A stretch of DNA of 64,000 bases from contig NC_009667.1 in assembly GCF_000017405.1 (NCBI RefSeq), positions 62,001 to 126,000 of the forward strand, in the 5' to 3' direction. The DNA comes from Brucella anthropi ATCC 49188. GTDB lineage: Bacteria; Pseudomonadota; Alphaproteobacteria; Rhizobiales; Rhizobiaceae. The notes beneath the pieces were generated by a model. The model made no database searches and was not told the origin of the DNA. It saw only the letters and a program-made list of their open reading frames with translations. Below are positions 38,139 through 47,401 of the stretch, piece by piece. Numbering within the stretch: position 1 is the first letter of the stretch; the number at the start of each line of letters is the position of its first letter. The position numbers and the translations under genes are program-made.

Positions 38139-38660
38139 GTGATCGTATCCGTAGCCGCACAAGCCCCGACCAGCATTCTTTTCGTTTGCGCAGGCAATAT
38201 CTGCCGTTCTCCGCTTGCCGAAGGCGTGATGGGGCATGTGCTGGAAAAGCGCGGCATCCGCCATGTGCTGGTCGATTCTGCCGGAACCAATGGCTATCAT
38301 ACCGGCGAGGAGCCGGACGAGCGCTCCATCAGCGTTGCAGCGCATCATGGTCTCGACATTTCCGCACAGCGCTGCCGACAGCTCATCGCCGGTGATTTCA
38401 GCCGTTTTGACCTGATCCTTGGGATGGACCGTTACAATATGCGGATGATCGCTGAGCGCAGGCCCGCAAGTGCAGACGCGCATATCGGGCTTTTCGCGGA
38501 GATTGCAGAAGGGCGGGCAGTTGAAATCCCCGATCCCTACTACGGCGGGACCGGGGACTTCGAAAAGGTTTACCGGATGGTTCTGGCAGCCTCCATCGCG
38601 CTTGCCGACCAGTTCTGGCCGGAACGGGCAACCAAAGGCCAGGCTTCCTCCACGATATAA
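38139..38660 (+). CDS. Low-molecular-weight protein-tyrosine phosphatase
   Basis: 173 residues from a GTG at 38139 (other frame-open GTG at 38076). The catalytic loop [13 protein letters not shown] has Cys and Arg at the expected positions, and the general acid loop [10 protein letters not shown] is near residue 136. In this family substrates include tyrosine kinases of capsule synthesis, and arsenate-like activity is possible. The last 91 bases overlap the convergent thpR gene. Confidence 0.88.
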   Translation: MIVSVAAQAPTSILFVCAGNICRSPLAEGVMGHVLEKRGIRHVLVDSAGTNGYHTGEEPDERSISVAAHHGLDISAQRCRQLIAGDFSRFDLILGMDRYNMRMIAERRPASADAHIGLFAEIAEGRAVEIPDPYYGGTGDFEKVYRMVLAASIALADQFWPERATKGQASSTI

Positions 38661-39160
38661 GGTCCGCCACCGACGGAATCGCGTGACGACATCAGCACGA
38701 ACCGTCCCACCTTGAAGGGCAGCGTCGCGAAGTTGCCACGTGAGGAGAGATAGCGCACCACATCCTCGATGCGGGGATTTCTCAGCCGCGCCAGTGTCAC
38801 ATGGGGCGTGAACTTGCGCGGGTCGGCGGGAATGTGAAGTCGCCGGCAGATCCGTTCGATTTCCGCCTGCAATGCGTTGAGCTCAGGCGAAGGGGATACA
38901 CCCGCATAGATGCTGTGCGGCTTTTTGGAACCGAAAGCATTGACACCCGACAGGTTGAGCATGAATTCCGGCCGCCGCACGCGATCAAGCGCATTGGCAA
39001 CCTCGTCGGCCACGTGGCCTTCCACATCTCCGATAAAACGCAGCGTTATGTGGTAGTTTTCGACATCAATCCAGCGTGCGCCGGGAAGACCGCCTCGCAA
39101 CAACGAGAGCGAAAGCGCGGCGTCGCGCGGGATTTCGAGGGCAGTGAAAAGACGCGGCAT
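38570..39160 (-). CDS. thpR: RNA 2',3'-cyclic phosphodiesterase (2'-5' RNA ligase family)
   Basis: 196-residue 2H phosphoesterase. The two HxTx motifs are HITL (about 37) and HVTL (about 120). The C-terminal extension ([19 protein letters not shown]) is encoded partly within the overlap with the phosphatase gene. The family opens 2',3'-cyclic phosphates and can ligate 2'-5' RNA. ATG at 39160. Confidence 0.9.
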   Translation of the reverse strand: MPRLFTALEIPRDAALSLSLLRGGLPGARWIDVENYHITLRFIGDVEGHVADEVANALDRVRRPEFMLNLSGVNAFGSKKPHSIYAGVSPSPELNALQAEIERICRRLHIPADPRKFTPHVTLARLRNPRIEDVVRYLSSRGNFATLPFKVGRFVLMSSRDSVGGGPYIVEEAWPLVARSGQNWSASAMEAARTIR

Positions 39161-39340
39161 AAGGCATCCTCCTCGAAGCGTTCCATGCCAGAGCGCCGGG
39201 CATCCAAAGGATGCATAAAGGACACTCTAGCCTAGAGAGTCAGTGCATCGTACCTGCCGAATTGATTCGGTTAAGTTGATGCAACTGCAGCGAATCAAAG
39301 TTTGAGTCCGGGAGCAAGCTGTTTATGCTCCCGACCGGCG

Positions 39341-40060
39341 TCAGCCTCCCGATGTCCCCTTATTTTGCATGTTCGTCAGGCTCTTTTCGATAGTGGGCAT
39401 AAAGTTAGACACCATCGTTTCGACGCCCTTTTCATTGGGGTGCATTCCGTCCTCGAGCAGAAAGTCCTTCTTGGTTGCTACGCCGTCGAGGAAAAACGGG
39501 TAGAGCGGCACGCCATATTTCTGTGCCAGCTTCGGATAGATCGGGTTGAACTTGGCGGCATAGTCCTTGCCCATGTTGGGCGGGGCCATCATGCCGGCAA
39601 GAATGACCGAAATGCCGCGCTGCTTCAGGCGCGCCAGCATCTCGTCGAGGTTCTTTTCGGTAATGTCGGGTTCGATGCCGCGCAGCGCGTCATTCGCACC
39701 CAGTTCAAGGATGACCAGATCGGTGCCATCGGGAACGGACCAGTCGATGCGCGAAAGCCCGCCCGTGGTCGTGTCGCCCGACACGCCCGCATTCTCGATC
39801 GAAACCTCGACACCCTTGTCGTTGAGTGCCTTTTCAAGCTGCTGCGGAAAGGCGGCATTGGCCGGCAGCAGATAGCCCGCCATGAGGCTGTCGCCGAAAC
39901 CGACGATCTTGACCTGTGAAAGCTGCTCGGTCGGCAGTGCGTCTTCGAGACCGGTCGGATCCTCCTGCGCCTGCGCCGTAGTGATGGGGCTTGCCGCCAT
40001 AAAAGACGCCATCATCGCAAAAATCGGGAGCCATGCCGGAATTGAGAGTTTGAAACGCAT
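39341..40060 (-). CDS. tesA: Arylesterase / thioesterase I of the SGNH family (TesA-like)
   Basis: 239-residue periplasmic hydrolase: signal peptide (1-31, cleavage after AQAQ region), then SGNH blocks GDSLMAGYL (Ser nucleophile), ENAGVSGDTT with Gly and GANDALRG (Asn) and the DGMHPNEKG block with catalytic Asp/His. It is divergent from the ybbA/ybbP ABC genes, the same arrangement as in E. coli. Confidence 0.92.
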   Translation of the reverse strand: MRFKLSIPAWLPIFAMMASFMAASPITTAQAQEDPTGLEDALPTEQLSQVKIVGFGDSLMAGYLLPANAAFPQQLEKALNDKGVEVSIENAGVSGDTTTGGLSRIDWSVPDGTDLVILELGANDALRGIEPDITEKNLDEMLARLKQRGISVILAGMMAPPNMGKDYAAKFNPIYPKLAQKYGVPLYPFFLDGVATKKDFLLEDGMHPNEKGVETMVSNFMPTIEKSLTNMQNKGTSGG

Positions 40061-40191
40061 CGTCGAAAACCCATATTTGAGGGGCTGTGGGCAAATGGCC
40101 CGCCGGACTTCTCTTCAATAATTGGCGCAACATAAGTTCAAATTTGTGGCGCGCTGTTTGGTTCTAAAGATTCATATAGGATAAAAACCGC

Positions 40192-40920
40192 GTGACGGAA
40201 CAGGTTGTTGGCCCGATTATCGAACTTGAGAACGTTCATCTAACCCTTGGTCACGCCGCCTCATCGGTGCATGTGCTGAAGGGCGTTTCCCTTCATATAT
40301 CGCAGGGACAGTCGGTTGGCATCGTTGGTCCGTCCGGTTCCGGCAAGTCCACGCTGCTGATGGTTCTGGCCGGTCTGGAGCATGTTGATAACGGAACTGT
40401 GAAGATTGCCGGTGAGACGATCAGCCAGATGAGCGAAGATCAGGCCGCCGCTTTCCGCGGCGCCAATATCGGCATCGTGTTCCAGTCCTTCCACCTCATT
40501 CCCAACATGACCGCGCTTGAAAATGTCGCCGTGCCATTGGAACTGGCCGGGCGTCGCGATGCTTTCGAGGTGGCGGAACGCGAATTGCGCGCTGTCGGCC
40601 TTGGCGAGCGCCTCACCCATTATCCATCGGAGCTTTCCGGCGGTGAACAGCAGCGCGTTGCGATTGCCCGTGCTCTTGCGCCAAGCCCGAAAATCCTGAT
40701 CGCGGATGAGCCGACCGGCAATCTCGATACCACGACGGGGCGCCAGATTGCTGATCTTCTGTTCGCCAAGCAGCGCGAAAACGGCCTCACCATGGTGCTC
40801 GTCACGCATGACCCGGCGCTTGCGGCGCGCTGCGACATCGAAATTCCAGTGCGCTCGGGCCGGATCGAAGAGCCTGCACAGGGCGGCTCGGTTCTCGAAT
40901 CGCTGGCAGCTGGCGCATGA
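40192..40920 (+). CDS. ybbA: ABC transporter ATP-binding protein (YbbA/LolD-like)
   Basis: 242-residue ATPase from a GTG start: Walker [10 protein letters not shown] (near 47), Q-loop [16 protein letters not shown], signature [14 protein letters not shown], Walker [13 protein letters not shown] and switch His in LVTHDP. It belongs to the MacB/LolD group that works with FtsX-type permeases. The permease gene follows with an ATGA overlap, and the pair sits opposite tesA. The substrate is unknown. Confidence 0.92.
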   Translation: MTEQVVGPIIELENVHLTLGHAASSVHVLKGVSLHISQGQSVGIVGPSGSGKSTLLMVLAGLEHVDNGTVKIAGETISQMSEDQAAAFRGANIGIVFQSFHLIPNMTALENVAVPLELAGRRDAFEVAERELRAVGLGERLTHYPSELSGGEQQRVAIARALAPSPKILIADEPTGNLDTTTGRQIADLLFAKQRENGLTMVLVTHDPALAARCDIEIPVRSGRIEEPAQGGSVLESLAAGA

Positions 40921-43466
40921 GTGCAGCAAAGTCGTTCTCGCTTGCTCTCCGCTTTGCGCTGCGTGAAATGCGCGGTGGCCTGTCCGGTTTCTATATTTTC
41001 CTCGCCTGTATCGCGCTTGGCGTTGCCGCTATCGGCGGCGTCAACTCGGTGGCGCGCTCGGTCAGCACCGGCATTGCGTCGGAAGGCCAGAGCATTCTGG
41101 GCGGTGATGTCAGCTTCGCGCTCAATCAGCGGGAAACAACGGCGGAAGAACGCGCCTTCATCGCAAAACAGGGCAGAATGGCGGAAAGCGCCACCATGCG
41201 CTCCATGGCGCGCATGCCCGATGGTTCCGACCAGTCGCTGGTCGAGGTGAAGGCTGTCGACGCGGCCTATCCGCTTTATGGCGAACTGAAGGTTCAACCG
41301 CAGCAATCTTTGGCTGACATGACCGGCGAGAAGGACGGCACCTATGGCGCGGCCGTCAGTCAGGATTTCCTCAATCGCATGGACCTTTCGCTTGGCGCAA
41401 AAGTGCTGCTCGGCTCGCAAGTGTTTGAATTGCGTGGCCTGATCGAGAGCGAACCGGACCTGCTTTCTTCGGGTTTCAATTTTGCGCCGCGCTTTCTGGT
41501 TTCGCTGGATGGCCTGCGTGCTTCCGGTCTCATTCAGCCCGGAAGCCTTGTCGATCATATCTACAAGGTTGCTCTTCCGGACGGCGCGCCGGATGCAGCA
41601 ATTGCCGAAGTCAGGCGGCAGGCCGCTGCCGATTTCCCCGATGCAGGCTGGAACATCCGTTCCCGCACCAATGCCGCTCCGGCGCTGAGCGCCAATATCG
41701 AGCGCTTCTCGCAATTCCTGACACTGGTGGGCCTGACAGCCCTGATCGTCGGCGGTGTCGGCGTCGCCAATGCGGTGCGCGCCTATCTTGACGGCAAGCG
41801 CGGCGTGATCGCCACCTTCAAGTCGCTCGGCGCGCCAGCGCGCTTCGCGGTGTTGGTTTATCTCGTGCAGATTATGGTGATCGGCTTCATAGGCATTGTT
41901 CTCGGGCTGATACTGGCGGCGATTATCCCGTTTGCTGCCGCGATGGCGCTTGCCAATTATCTGCCGGTCGCCGGTGGTGGCGGTTTCTTTCCCGATGCTC
42001 TGGCGCTCGCTGCCGTCTTCGGCCTCATCACCACGCTTGCCTTCGCGATTATTCCGCTGGGCCGCGCACGCGATATTCCGGCGACGGCGCTTTTCCGCGA
42101 ACAAGGTTTTGAACAGCGCGGCCTGCCACCGTTCCTCTATCTCACCCTTGCGGTTCTGCTGATTGCTGCACTCGCCGGTCTGGCGCTCTACGTTGCTTAT
42201 GACCGGCGTATCGCCGCAATCTTCATCGTTTCGGCCATTGCGGCTTTCGGCGTGCTGCGGCTAGTCGCCGACGGCATCCGCTGGCTTGCCCGCCGGGTTC
42301 CGCGCGTGCGCTCGACGTCGCTCCGGCTTGCAGTGGGCAACATCCATCGACCCGGCGCACTCACGCCCTCTGTGGTGCTTTCACTGGGCCTTGGCCTGAC
42401 GCTGATGGTGGCAATCGCGCTGATCGATGGCAATCTGCGTCGCCAGGTAACGGAAAACATTCCAGCACAGGCGCCCGACTTTTTCTTCGTCGATATCCAG
42501 AACCGCGATATCGGCGATTTCACCAAGCTGGTCAGCGGCATCGTACCCGATGGCAAGCTGACCTCCGGTCCGATGCTGCGCGGGCGTATCGTTGCCTTCA
42601 ACGGCACCAATGTGCGCGACATGACCATCCCGCCGGAAGCAGCCTGGGTGCTGCGCGGCGACCGTGGCATTACCTTTTCCGATACGGTCCCCGAAAACTC
42701 GACACTGACGGAAGGCGAATGGTGGCCGAACGACTATAGTGGCGAACCACTGGTGTCCTTCGCGGAGCGCGAGGGCAAGGAACTGGGCCTGAAGCTCGGC
42801 GACACGGTGACGGTCAATGTGCTGGGCCGCAACATCACCGCGAAGATTGCAAGCTTCCGTCAGGTTCAGTGGGAAACGCTTGCGATGAATTTCGTCATGG
42901 TGTTTTCGCCCAATACCTTTGCCGGTGCGCCTGCGACTTGGCTGGCGACGCTCACCATTCCCGATAGCCAGAAGAACCTTGCGCCTGATGTGCTGCGGCA
43001 GGTCACCAAGACATGGCCCGCCGTTACGACGGTCAGCGTGACCGATGCGCTCAATGTCGCCAATGATCTGATCAGCCAGCTTGCAACCGCCATTCGCGCT
43101 GCGGCTTCCATCGCGCTGGCTGCATCCGTTCTGGTGCTGGGCGGAGCGCTGGCTGCGGGCAACCGCGCCCGTGTCCACGATGCCGTGGTGCTGAAGACGC
43201 TGGGCGCCACGCGCGGCACGCTGATCACGGCCTATGTGCTTGAATATATGCTGCTCGGACTCGCAACGGCGCTCTTTGCGCTTGTCGCCGGCAGCGTGGC
43301 TGGCTGGTATGTCGTGGTGGAAATCATGAAGCTGAAAGCGAGCTTCCTGCCTGATGTCGCGCTGATGACCGTTGCCATCGCGCTGGTGCTGACTGTCGGT
43401 TTCGGCTTGGCCGGGACATGGCGCGTTCTCGGCCAAAAGCCTGCCCAGGTACTCAGGACGATATGA
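40917..43466 (+). CDS. ybbP: ABC transporter permease (YbbP/FtsX-type)
   Basis: 849-residue permease. A first transmembrane segment near the N-terminus ([20 protein letters not shown]) and two FtsX domains: about 265-390 (ending [16 protein letters not shown]) and about 725-849 ([23 protein letters not shown], ending [10 protein letters not shown]), each with three to four helices, plus a large periplasmic domain. Full-length for the YbbP family. The ATG overlaps the ybbA stop. Confidence 0.92.
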   Translation: MSAAKSFSLALRFALREMRGGLSGFYIFLACIALGVAAIGGVNSVARSVSTGIASEGQSILGGDVSFALNQRETTAEERAFIAKQGRMAESATMRSMARMPDGSDQSLVEVKAVDAAYPLYGELKVQPQQSLADMTGEKDGTYGAAVSQDFLNRMDLSLGAKVLLGSQVFELRGLIESEPDLLSSGFNFAPRFLVSLDGLRASGLIQPGSLVDHIYKVALPDGAPDAAIAEVRRQAAADFPDAGWNIRSRTNAAPALSANIERFSQFLTLVGLTALIVGGVGVANAVRAYLDGKRGVIATFKSLGAPARFAVLVYLVQIMVIGFIGIVLGLILAAIIPFAAAMALANYLPVAGGGGFFPDALALAAVFGLITTLAFAIIPLGRARDIPATALFREQGFEQRGLPPFLYLTLAVLLIAALAGLALYVAYDRRIAAIFIVSAIAAFGVLRLVADGIRWLARRVPRVRSTSLRLAVGNIHRPGALTPSVVLSLGLGLTLMVAIALIDGNLRRQVTENIPAQAPDFFFVDIQNRDIGDFTKLVSGIVPDGKLTSGPMLRGRIVAFNGTNVRDMTIPPEAAWVLRGDRGITFSDTVPENSTLTEGEWWPNDYSGEPLVSFAEREGKELGLKLGDTVTVNVLGRNITAKIASFRQVQWETLAMNFVMVFSPNTFAGAPATWLATLTIPDSQKNLAPDVLRQVTKTWPAVTTVSVTDALNVANDLISQLATAIRAAASIALAASVLVLGGALAAGNRARVHDAVVLKTLGATRGTLITAYVLEYMLLGLATALFALVAGSVAGWYVVVEIMKLKASFLPDVALMTVAIALVLTVGFGLAGTWRVLGQKPAQVLRTI

Positions 43467-43700
43467 ACGATTTGTAATCGTCACGGGCAGAAAAACGTAA
43501 GTCATTGGATCGTATGGAGAAAGCGTTTACACTTCCAGGCTGCTGCATCACGTTTTTTTACAGGTGGTACTTGTACGCGAAGGCCGAAATCCCCATAATG
43601 TCAGGCAGGCATGCTGGGGTCCCGCCAGCGGCGCCTGGCGGCGGCTCGACCTTTTGAGCGCCCCCGACACCGGACGGGACATGGCAAGAGGATTTAAGTC

Positions 43701-44483
43701 ATGGCTGACTTTCGCAATATTCAGGCGCAGCAGAGGCCGGTAGGCGGCGCTCGCGCTGATGCAGGCATCGATCAGGGCCTGCGCAGCTATATGCTTGGCG
43801 TATATAACATGATGGCTATCGGCTTGGCCGTTACCGGCCTTGCCGCATTTGCCGTTGCAGCACTCGCAACGACCACGGACCCGTCCGCAGCCGTCGCCCA
43901 GCTCGCCAACGGCAAGATGCTCACCGGTCTCGGTGTGGCGCTCTACACGTCTCCGCTTCGCTGGGTCGTGATGCTTGCGCCGCTTGCGGCAGTGTTTTTC
44001 CTGAGCTTCCGCATCGAACGTCTTTCGGTCTCGACCGCTAACGCCGTCTTCTGGGGCTATGCAGCTCTCGTCGGTCTGTCGCTGTCGTCGATCTTCCTGG
44101 TCTTCACCGGCCAGAGCATCGTTCGCACCTTCTTCGTGACGGCTGCTTCCTTTGGCGCGCTGTCGCTCTACGGTTACACGACCAAGCGCGACCTGTCCGC
44201 CATGGGCTCGTTCCTGATCATGGGCCTGTTCGGCCTGATCCTGGCATCGGTCGTCAACATCTTCCTCGGCTCCACCGCGCTGCAGTTCGCGATCTCGGTG
44301 ATCGGCGTTCTGATCTTCGCAGGCCTCACCGCCTACGACACGCAGTCGATCAAGGAAATGTACTACGAAGGCGATTCTTCGGATGCGCATGGCCGCAAGG
44401 TCGTAATGGGCGCGCTGCGTCTCTATCTCGACTTCATCAACATGTTCACCTTCCTGCTGCAGTTCATGGGCAACCGCGAATAG
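43701..44483 (+). CDS. Bax inhibitor-1 / YccA family membrane protein
   Basis: 260-residue protein with seven transmembrane helices. The family end FLQFMGNRE and the conserved AYDTQSIKEMYYEG near residue 205 are visible. In bacteria such proteins include YccA, an FtsH modulator, and pH-dependent calcium leaks. The 234-base leader upstream has a GC-rich inverted repeat (CCGCCAGGCG type) at about 43623. A terminator follows. Confidence 0.93.
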   Translation: MADFRNIQAQQRPVGGARADAGIDQGLRSYMLGVYNMMAIGLAVTGLAAFAVAALATTTDPSAAVAQLANGKMLTGLGVALYTSPLRWVVMLAPLAAVFFLSFRIERLSVSTANAVFWGYAALVGLSLSSIFLVFTGQSIVRTFFVTAASFGALSLYGYTTKRDLSAMGSFLIMGLFGLILASVVNIFLGSTALQFAISVIGVLIFAGLTAYDTQSIKEMYYEGDSSDAHGRKVVMGALRLYLDFINMFTFLLQFMGNRE

Positions 44484-44504
44484 TCGACTGAAGAGTGATT
44501 GAAC

Positions 44505-44533
44505 AAAAGGGCAGCGGAAACGCTGCCCTTTTT
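44505..44533 (+). terminator. Terminator after the Bax-inhibitor-1 gene
   Basis: AAAAGGGCAGCG GAAA CGCTGCCCTTTTT, 22 bases after the stop. Confidence 0.9.
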
Positions 44534-44601
44534 GCTTTTGTCCATATGATTACTGATGCATGGTAGAAGCCTTATCAAAACACTTTACTCCGGTTCCTCC
44601 C

Positions 44602-45141
44602 ATGCCCGTCATTCGTGATTTCCAGCCTGCCGATATTGAAACGATTACCACCATCTATACGGAAGCCGTACTGACCGGCGCGGGCTCCTATGAGATCGAG
44701 CCGCCGACAATGGACGAAATGGTGAAGCGTTTTGAGGCATTCGTGGAGCAGGGCTTTCCGATCCTCGTCGCGGAGGAGGATGGCCGGGTTCTGGGCTATG
44801 CCTATGCGAGTTATTTCCGCGTCAGACCAGCCTACCGCTGGCTTGCGGAGGATTCGATCTATATCGCCCCGGATGCGAAGGGAAAGGGTATCGGCAAGCT
44901 TTTGCTGCGGGAACTCATCGACCGTATTGCTGCATTGGGGTTCCGGCAATTGCTGGCGGTCATCGGCGATGGCGAACACAATATCGGCTCGGTCAAGCTG
45001 CATGAGAGCCTTGGCTTCACCCATTGCGGACGTATCGAGGGCTCCGGCTTCAAGCATGGACGCTGGCTGGATACGGTGTTGATGCAGCTACCGCTCAACG
45101 GCGGGCGTTCAATCGAGCCGGGAACGCCGCCACTTTCATGA
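44602..45141 (+). CDS. GNAT-family N-acetyltransferase (phosphinothricin acetyltransferase-like)
   Basis: 179 residues from the ATG at 44602 (open frame from 44560). Acetyl-CoA loop pattern RGRGIG-like is AKGKGIGKLLLREL near residue 97, preceded by the beta-4 region SIYIAPDA. PAT-type blocks: TGAGSYEIEPPTMDEM at the N-terminus and SVKLHESLGFTHCGRIEGSGFKHGRWLDTVLMQLPL at the C-terminus. It likely acetylates an amino-acid-like amine such as phosphinothricin or methionine sulfoximine; the true substrate is unknown. No strong ribosome site. Confidence 0.88.
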   Translation: MPVIRDFQPADIETITTIYTEAVLTGAGSYEIEPPTMDEMVKRFEAFVEQGFPILVAEEDGRVLGYAYASYFRVRPAYRWLAEDSIYIAPDAKGKGIGKLLLRELIDRIAALGFRQLLAVIGDGEHNIGSVKLHESLGFTHCGRIEGSGFKHGRWLDTVLMQLPLNGGRSIEPGTPPLS

Positions 45142-45161
45142 TCCTGTAGTCGCTGCCGAAA

Positions 45162-45554
45162 TCAGCTTTCGACGAGCTTGAGGCTCTTGTCGAACACGCG
45201 CAGCACGCGTTCCAGCTCATGGCCGCGCTTCATGATAAGCCCGCTTGCAGCGATGACCGAATAAGCGCCCTGTTTCTGCGCCAGCTTCGGATTCTTCTCG
45301 ATGCGGAAGAGCGGTACTTCGCTTGCGCGGCGAAAGATGGAAAACACCGCACGGTCAGCCAGATGATCAATGGCGTAATCACGCCACGTGCCGGAGGCAA
45401 CCATGCGGCCATAAATGTTCAGGATTTTGGCAAGTTCATGCCGGTTGAAACTGATGGGAGCCGGTCGCACACGGTCGATAGGAACGACCTTTGGCGAAGC
45501 AGACGAGGGAGAAGGGGATGACAAATCCTCATTCGCCACGCTTGACGTATTCAT
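45162..45554 (-). CDS. DUF2794 family protein
   Basis: 130-residue cytoplasmic protein typical of Hyphomicrobiales: a disordered Ser/Pro-rich N-terminus, then the DUF2794 core FNRHELAKILNIYGRMVASGTWRDYAIDHLADRAVFSIFRRASEVPLFRIEK and a helix-rich end. Function unknown. ATG has AAAGGAAC upstream. It is convergent with the acetyltransferase. Confidence 0.9.
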   Translation of the reverse strand: MNTSSVANEDLSSPSPSSASPKVVPIDRVRPAPISFNRHELAKILNIYGRMVASGTWRDYAIDHLADRAVFSIFRRASEVPLFRIEKNPKLAQKQGAYSVIAASGLIMKRGHELERVLRVFDKSLKLVES

Positions 45555-46113
45555 GTCGTTCCTTTCAGCCTTTTGCAGAGCCGGACCGAAGACCGGGCGG
45601 GATCAAGAACAAACTGCGCGCAACCGGTTTGGATATTCGGCAATGGCGACGAAGCGAACCGAACCGGCGCATGACAACAGGGTGATGCTTTTGTGAAGCA
45701 ATTTCAAGGGGAGGCTTTTGCAGGCCGGTTTTCATCGCCAATTATCTGGCGGGGAAAGCCCCAATAAATAGGGATTATGGGCTCTATATTAGTTATTCAC
45801 GAAAAGAGAATGCCTGTTTGGAATGGTGATTGTCGGCCACATTTTCGCCTTGTCAGCTTCGCATTCCAGCCTGATTATGGCTTCAGCATCTACACGTTGC
45901 CTGAGACGGTTCGGTTCGGGTATGTCCGACCCCAAGCCCCCCGCCCAAAGGACTGCCCGAGCCGAACCAACCTTTTCCAGCCCCGCTGAACCAAGTTGCA
46001 ACACGCACCCAGATGCCCGACGCTACATCAGCCCAAAATGAGAATCTGTTCGATCTGATCGAAACGCATTTCTTGCTGTAAATCGCGCAAGAGCGATGAG
46101 GATCGCAGAAAGC
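45555..46113. other. Intergenic region of about 560 bases
   Basis: Contains the DUF2794 promoter side, an AT-rich block (about 45760-45800) and, at 45908-45968, a structured hairpin. Short open frames run on both strands across the hairpin but have no ribosome site or recognisable sequence. Near 46045 there is a weak inverted repeat CGATCTGATCG similar to part of the GAGCGC repeats. Confidence 0.5.
45908..45968. ncRNA. Candidate structured RNA hairpin
   Basis: Thirteen-base stem GGTTCGGTTCGGG / CCCGAGCCGAACC (one G-U on the plus strand), with a second helix GTCC/GGAC inside and a 17-base C-rich loop (CCCCAAGCCCCCCGCCC). No T-run follows. Strand and expression are unknown; it does not match any RNA class that I recognise. 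Confidence 0.3.
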
Positions 46114-46932
46114 TCAAAGGCCGATCGGCTTCTTCTGCTTGAACATGGCCGCGCCATGGATAGGGCCGAGCGAATTGTCATCGCGCGTTTCCTGCAGCAC
46201 CACCGCACAGCCTGAAACATCCTTGCGTTTCAGTTCCGACGCCGGGATTTCGATCTTCAGCGGCTTGCCGTCCCACATGCCGATCGTATTGGTATCGCGG
46301 ACAGTGTTGCGATAGGTGACAGCCTCACCGGCATTTTCACCTTCGGTGATCGGAATGGTCACGGAATCGCGGAAATAGAACAGCACGACATGCACCGGCG
46401 CTTCCGGCTTCTTGCCTGCACCGATATCGATGGACAGGCGCCCATCATCAAGCTGTGTGATCGAAACCGGCACATCCAGCTTGTTGGCCGCAATCTGCGC
46501 CTGAACGGCTTCACTGTCGCGACCGTTCACTTCCGTCGTACCATTGATGATGGCTTGCGGCGTATAGATCATGCGCGCATTGAAGGAGTTGCGATAGGCG
46601 TTCTGCCGGTCGGTGTTTTCCTGGGTGGCAAGCGTGTCGCGCCATCCCATATAATCCCAGTAATTGACATGGAACGACAGCGCCAGAACATTGGGATCGT
46701 CGGCATATTTCGCGAAATTCTGGTCAGCCTTGGGGCAGGACTTGCAGCCCTGGCTGGTGTAGAGCTCCAGAACGGCGGTCTTCTTGCCACTGTCTTGTGC
46801 CTTGGCCGGCCCCTGCATGGAGATGCAGCCGGTGAATGCCAGCCCCAGAACGGCACAGATGCTACGCCAGCCGGGCAAATGCTCGCCGGTAAGCCATGAA
46901 CCTGTCCCATAGAAGGGGGCGTGGAGTATCAC
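46114..46932 (-). CDS. DUF1223 family thioredoxin-like protein
   Basis: 272 residues from the GTG at 46932. After a hydrophobic signal-like stretch (about 24-38, with a lipobox-like TGC) comes a DUF1223 domain with VLELYTSQGCKSCPKADQ, a CxxC redox motif (CKSC), and HVNYWDYMGWRDTLATQENTDRQ. The second half is beta-rich. Probably a periplasmic or membrane-attached oxidoreductase; the partner is not known. Start position is uncertain. Confidence 0.8.
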   Translation of the reverse strand: MILHAPFYGTGSWLTGEHLPGWRSICAVLGLAFTGCISMQGPAKAQDSGKKTAVLELYTSQGCKSCPKADQNFAKYADDPNVLALSFHVNYWDYMGWRDTLATQENTDRQNAYRNSFNARMIYTPQAIINGTTEVNGRDSEAVQAQIAANKLDVPVSITQLDDGRLSIDIGAGKKPEAPVHVVLFYFRDSVTIPITEGENAGEAVTYRNTVRDTNTIGMWDGKPLKIEIPASELKRKDVSGCAVVLQETRDDNSLGPIHGAAMFKQKKPIGL

Positions 46933-47109
46933 TTCGTTTCATCCTGCAATAATTGTCGCTGACATCTATTATGTAAGAAGTCCTGCAATCAATAGGAATT
47001 CACGTTGCGGTGAGATTCGCAGGCGTTACGATTCCCATATCTCACCCTTAAGGGCGAATATCACCAAAATAGCCCACAACAGATTGTGCGAGAACGAGAC
47101 TGGCTGAAC

Positions 47110-47328
47110 ATGAGATCGAGCTTGAGAGAAAAAGCCATCGCCATTTGCGATGAGAAGATAGCGAAAAAGGGCGATACGGTCGGTATCTCGTTCTATGCGT
47201 TCTTTGCCAACAAGAACACGGAGCCTGAATTGCTCATGGAAGCTGCCGAGTGGTGGATCAAGACCCATACCCTCGATCACTTTGAAAAAGCGGTAAAAAT
47301 CAGAGAAATGATCCGATCAGGCCGATAG
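47110..47328 (+). CDS. Small conserved hypothetical protein (DUF6500-like)
   Basis: 72 residues from the ATG at 47110 (open to 47086). Charged and helical: LREKAIAICDEKIAKKGDTVGISFYAFFANKNTEPELLMEAAEWWIKTHTLDHFEKAVKIREM. It resembles DUF6500 proteins from memory; this is tentative. Monocistronic; ends just before the acnA terminator on the opposite side. Confidence 0.68.
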   Translation: MRSSLREKAIAICDEKIAKKGDTVGISFYAFFANKNTEPELLMEAAEWWIKTHTLDHFEKAVKIREMIRSGR

Positions 47329-47348
47329 GCTCCATGTCTAATCTAAAA

Positions 47349-47381
47349 TAAAAAAGCCGCCGGATTTCTCCGGCGGCTTCT
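47349..47381 (-). terminator. Terminator of acnA
   Basis: Stem AAGCCGCCGGA TTTC TCCGGCGGCTT with an A-run on the plus side, which is a T-run for the leftward acnA transcript, 21 bases from its stop. Confidence 0.88.
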
Positions 47382-47401
47382 GAATTTCAAGCGCGTGCTG
47401 A

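Noticed and set aside
40620..42104. 494-codon open frame opposite ybbA/ybbP
   Set aside because: Crosses the ends of two real genes in antisense; no family pattern.
45823..46041. 72-codon frame in the DUF2794-DUF1223 gap
   Set aside because: Runs through the hairpin, has no ribosome site and no recognisable sequence; a frame of the same size exists on the other strand.
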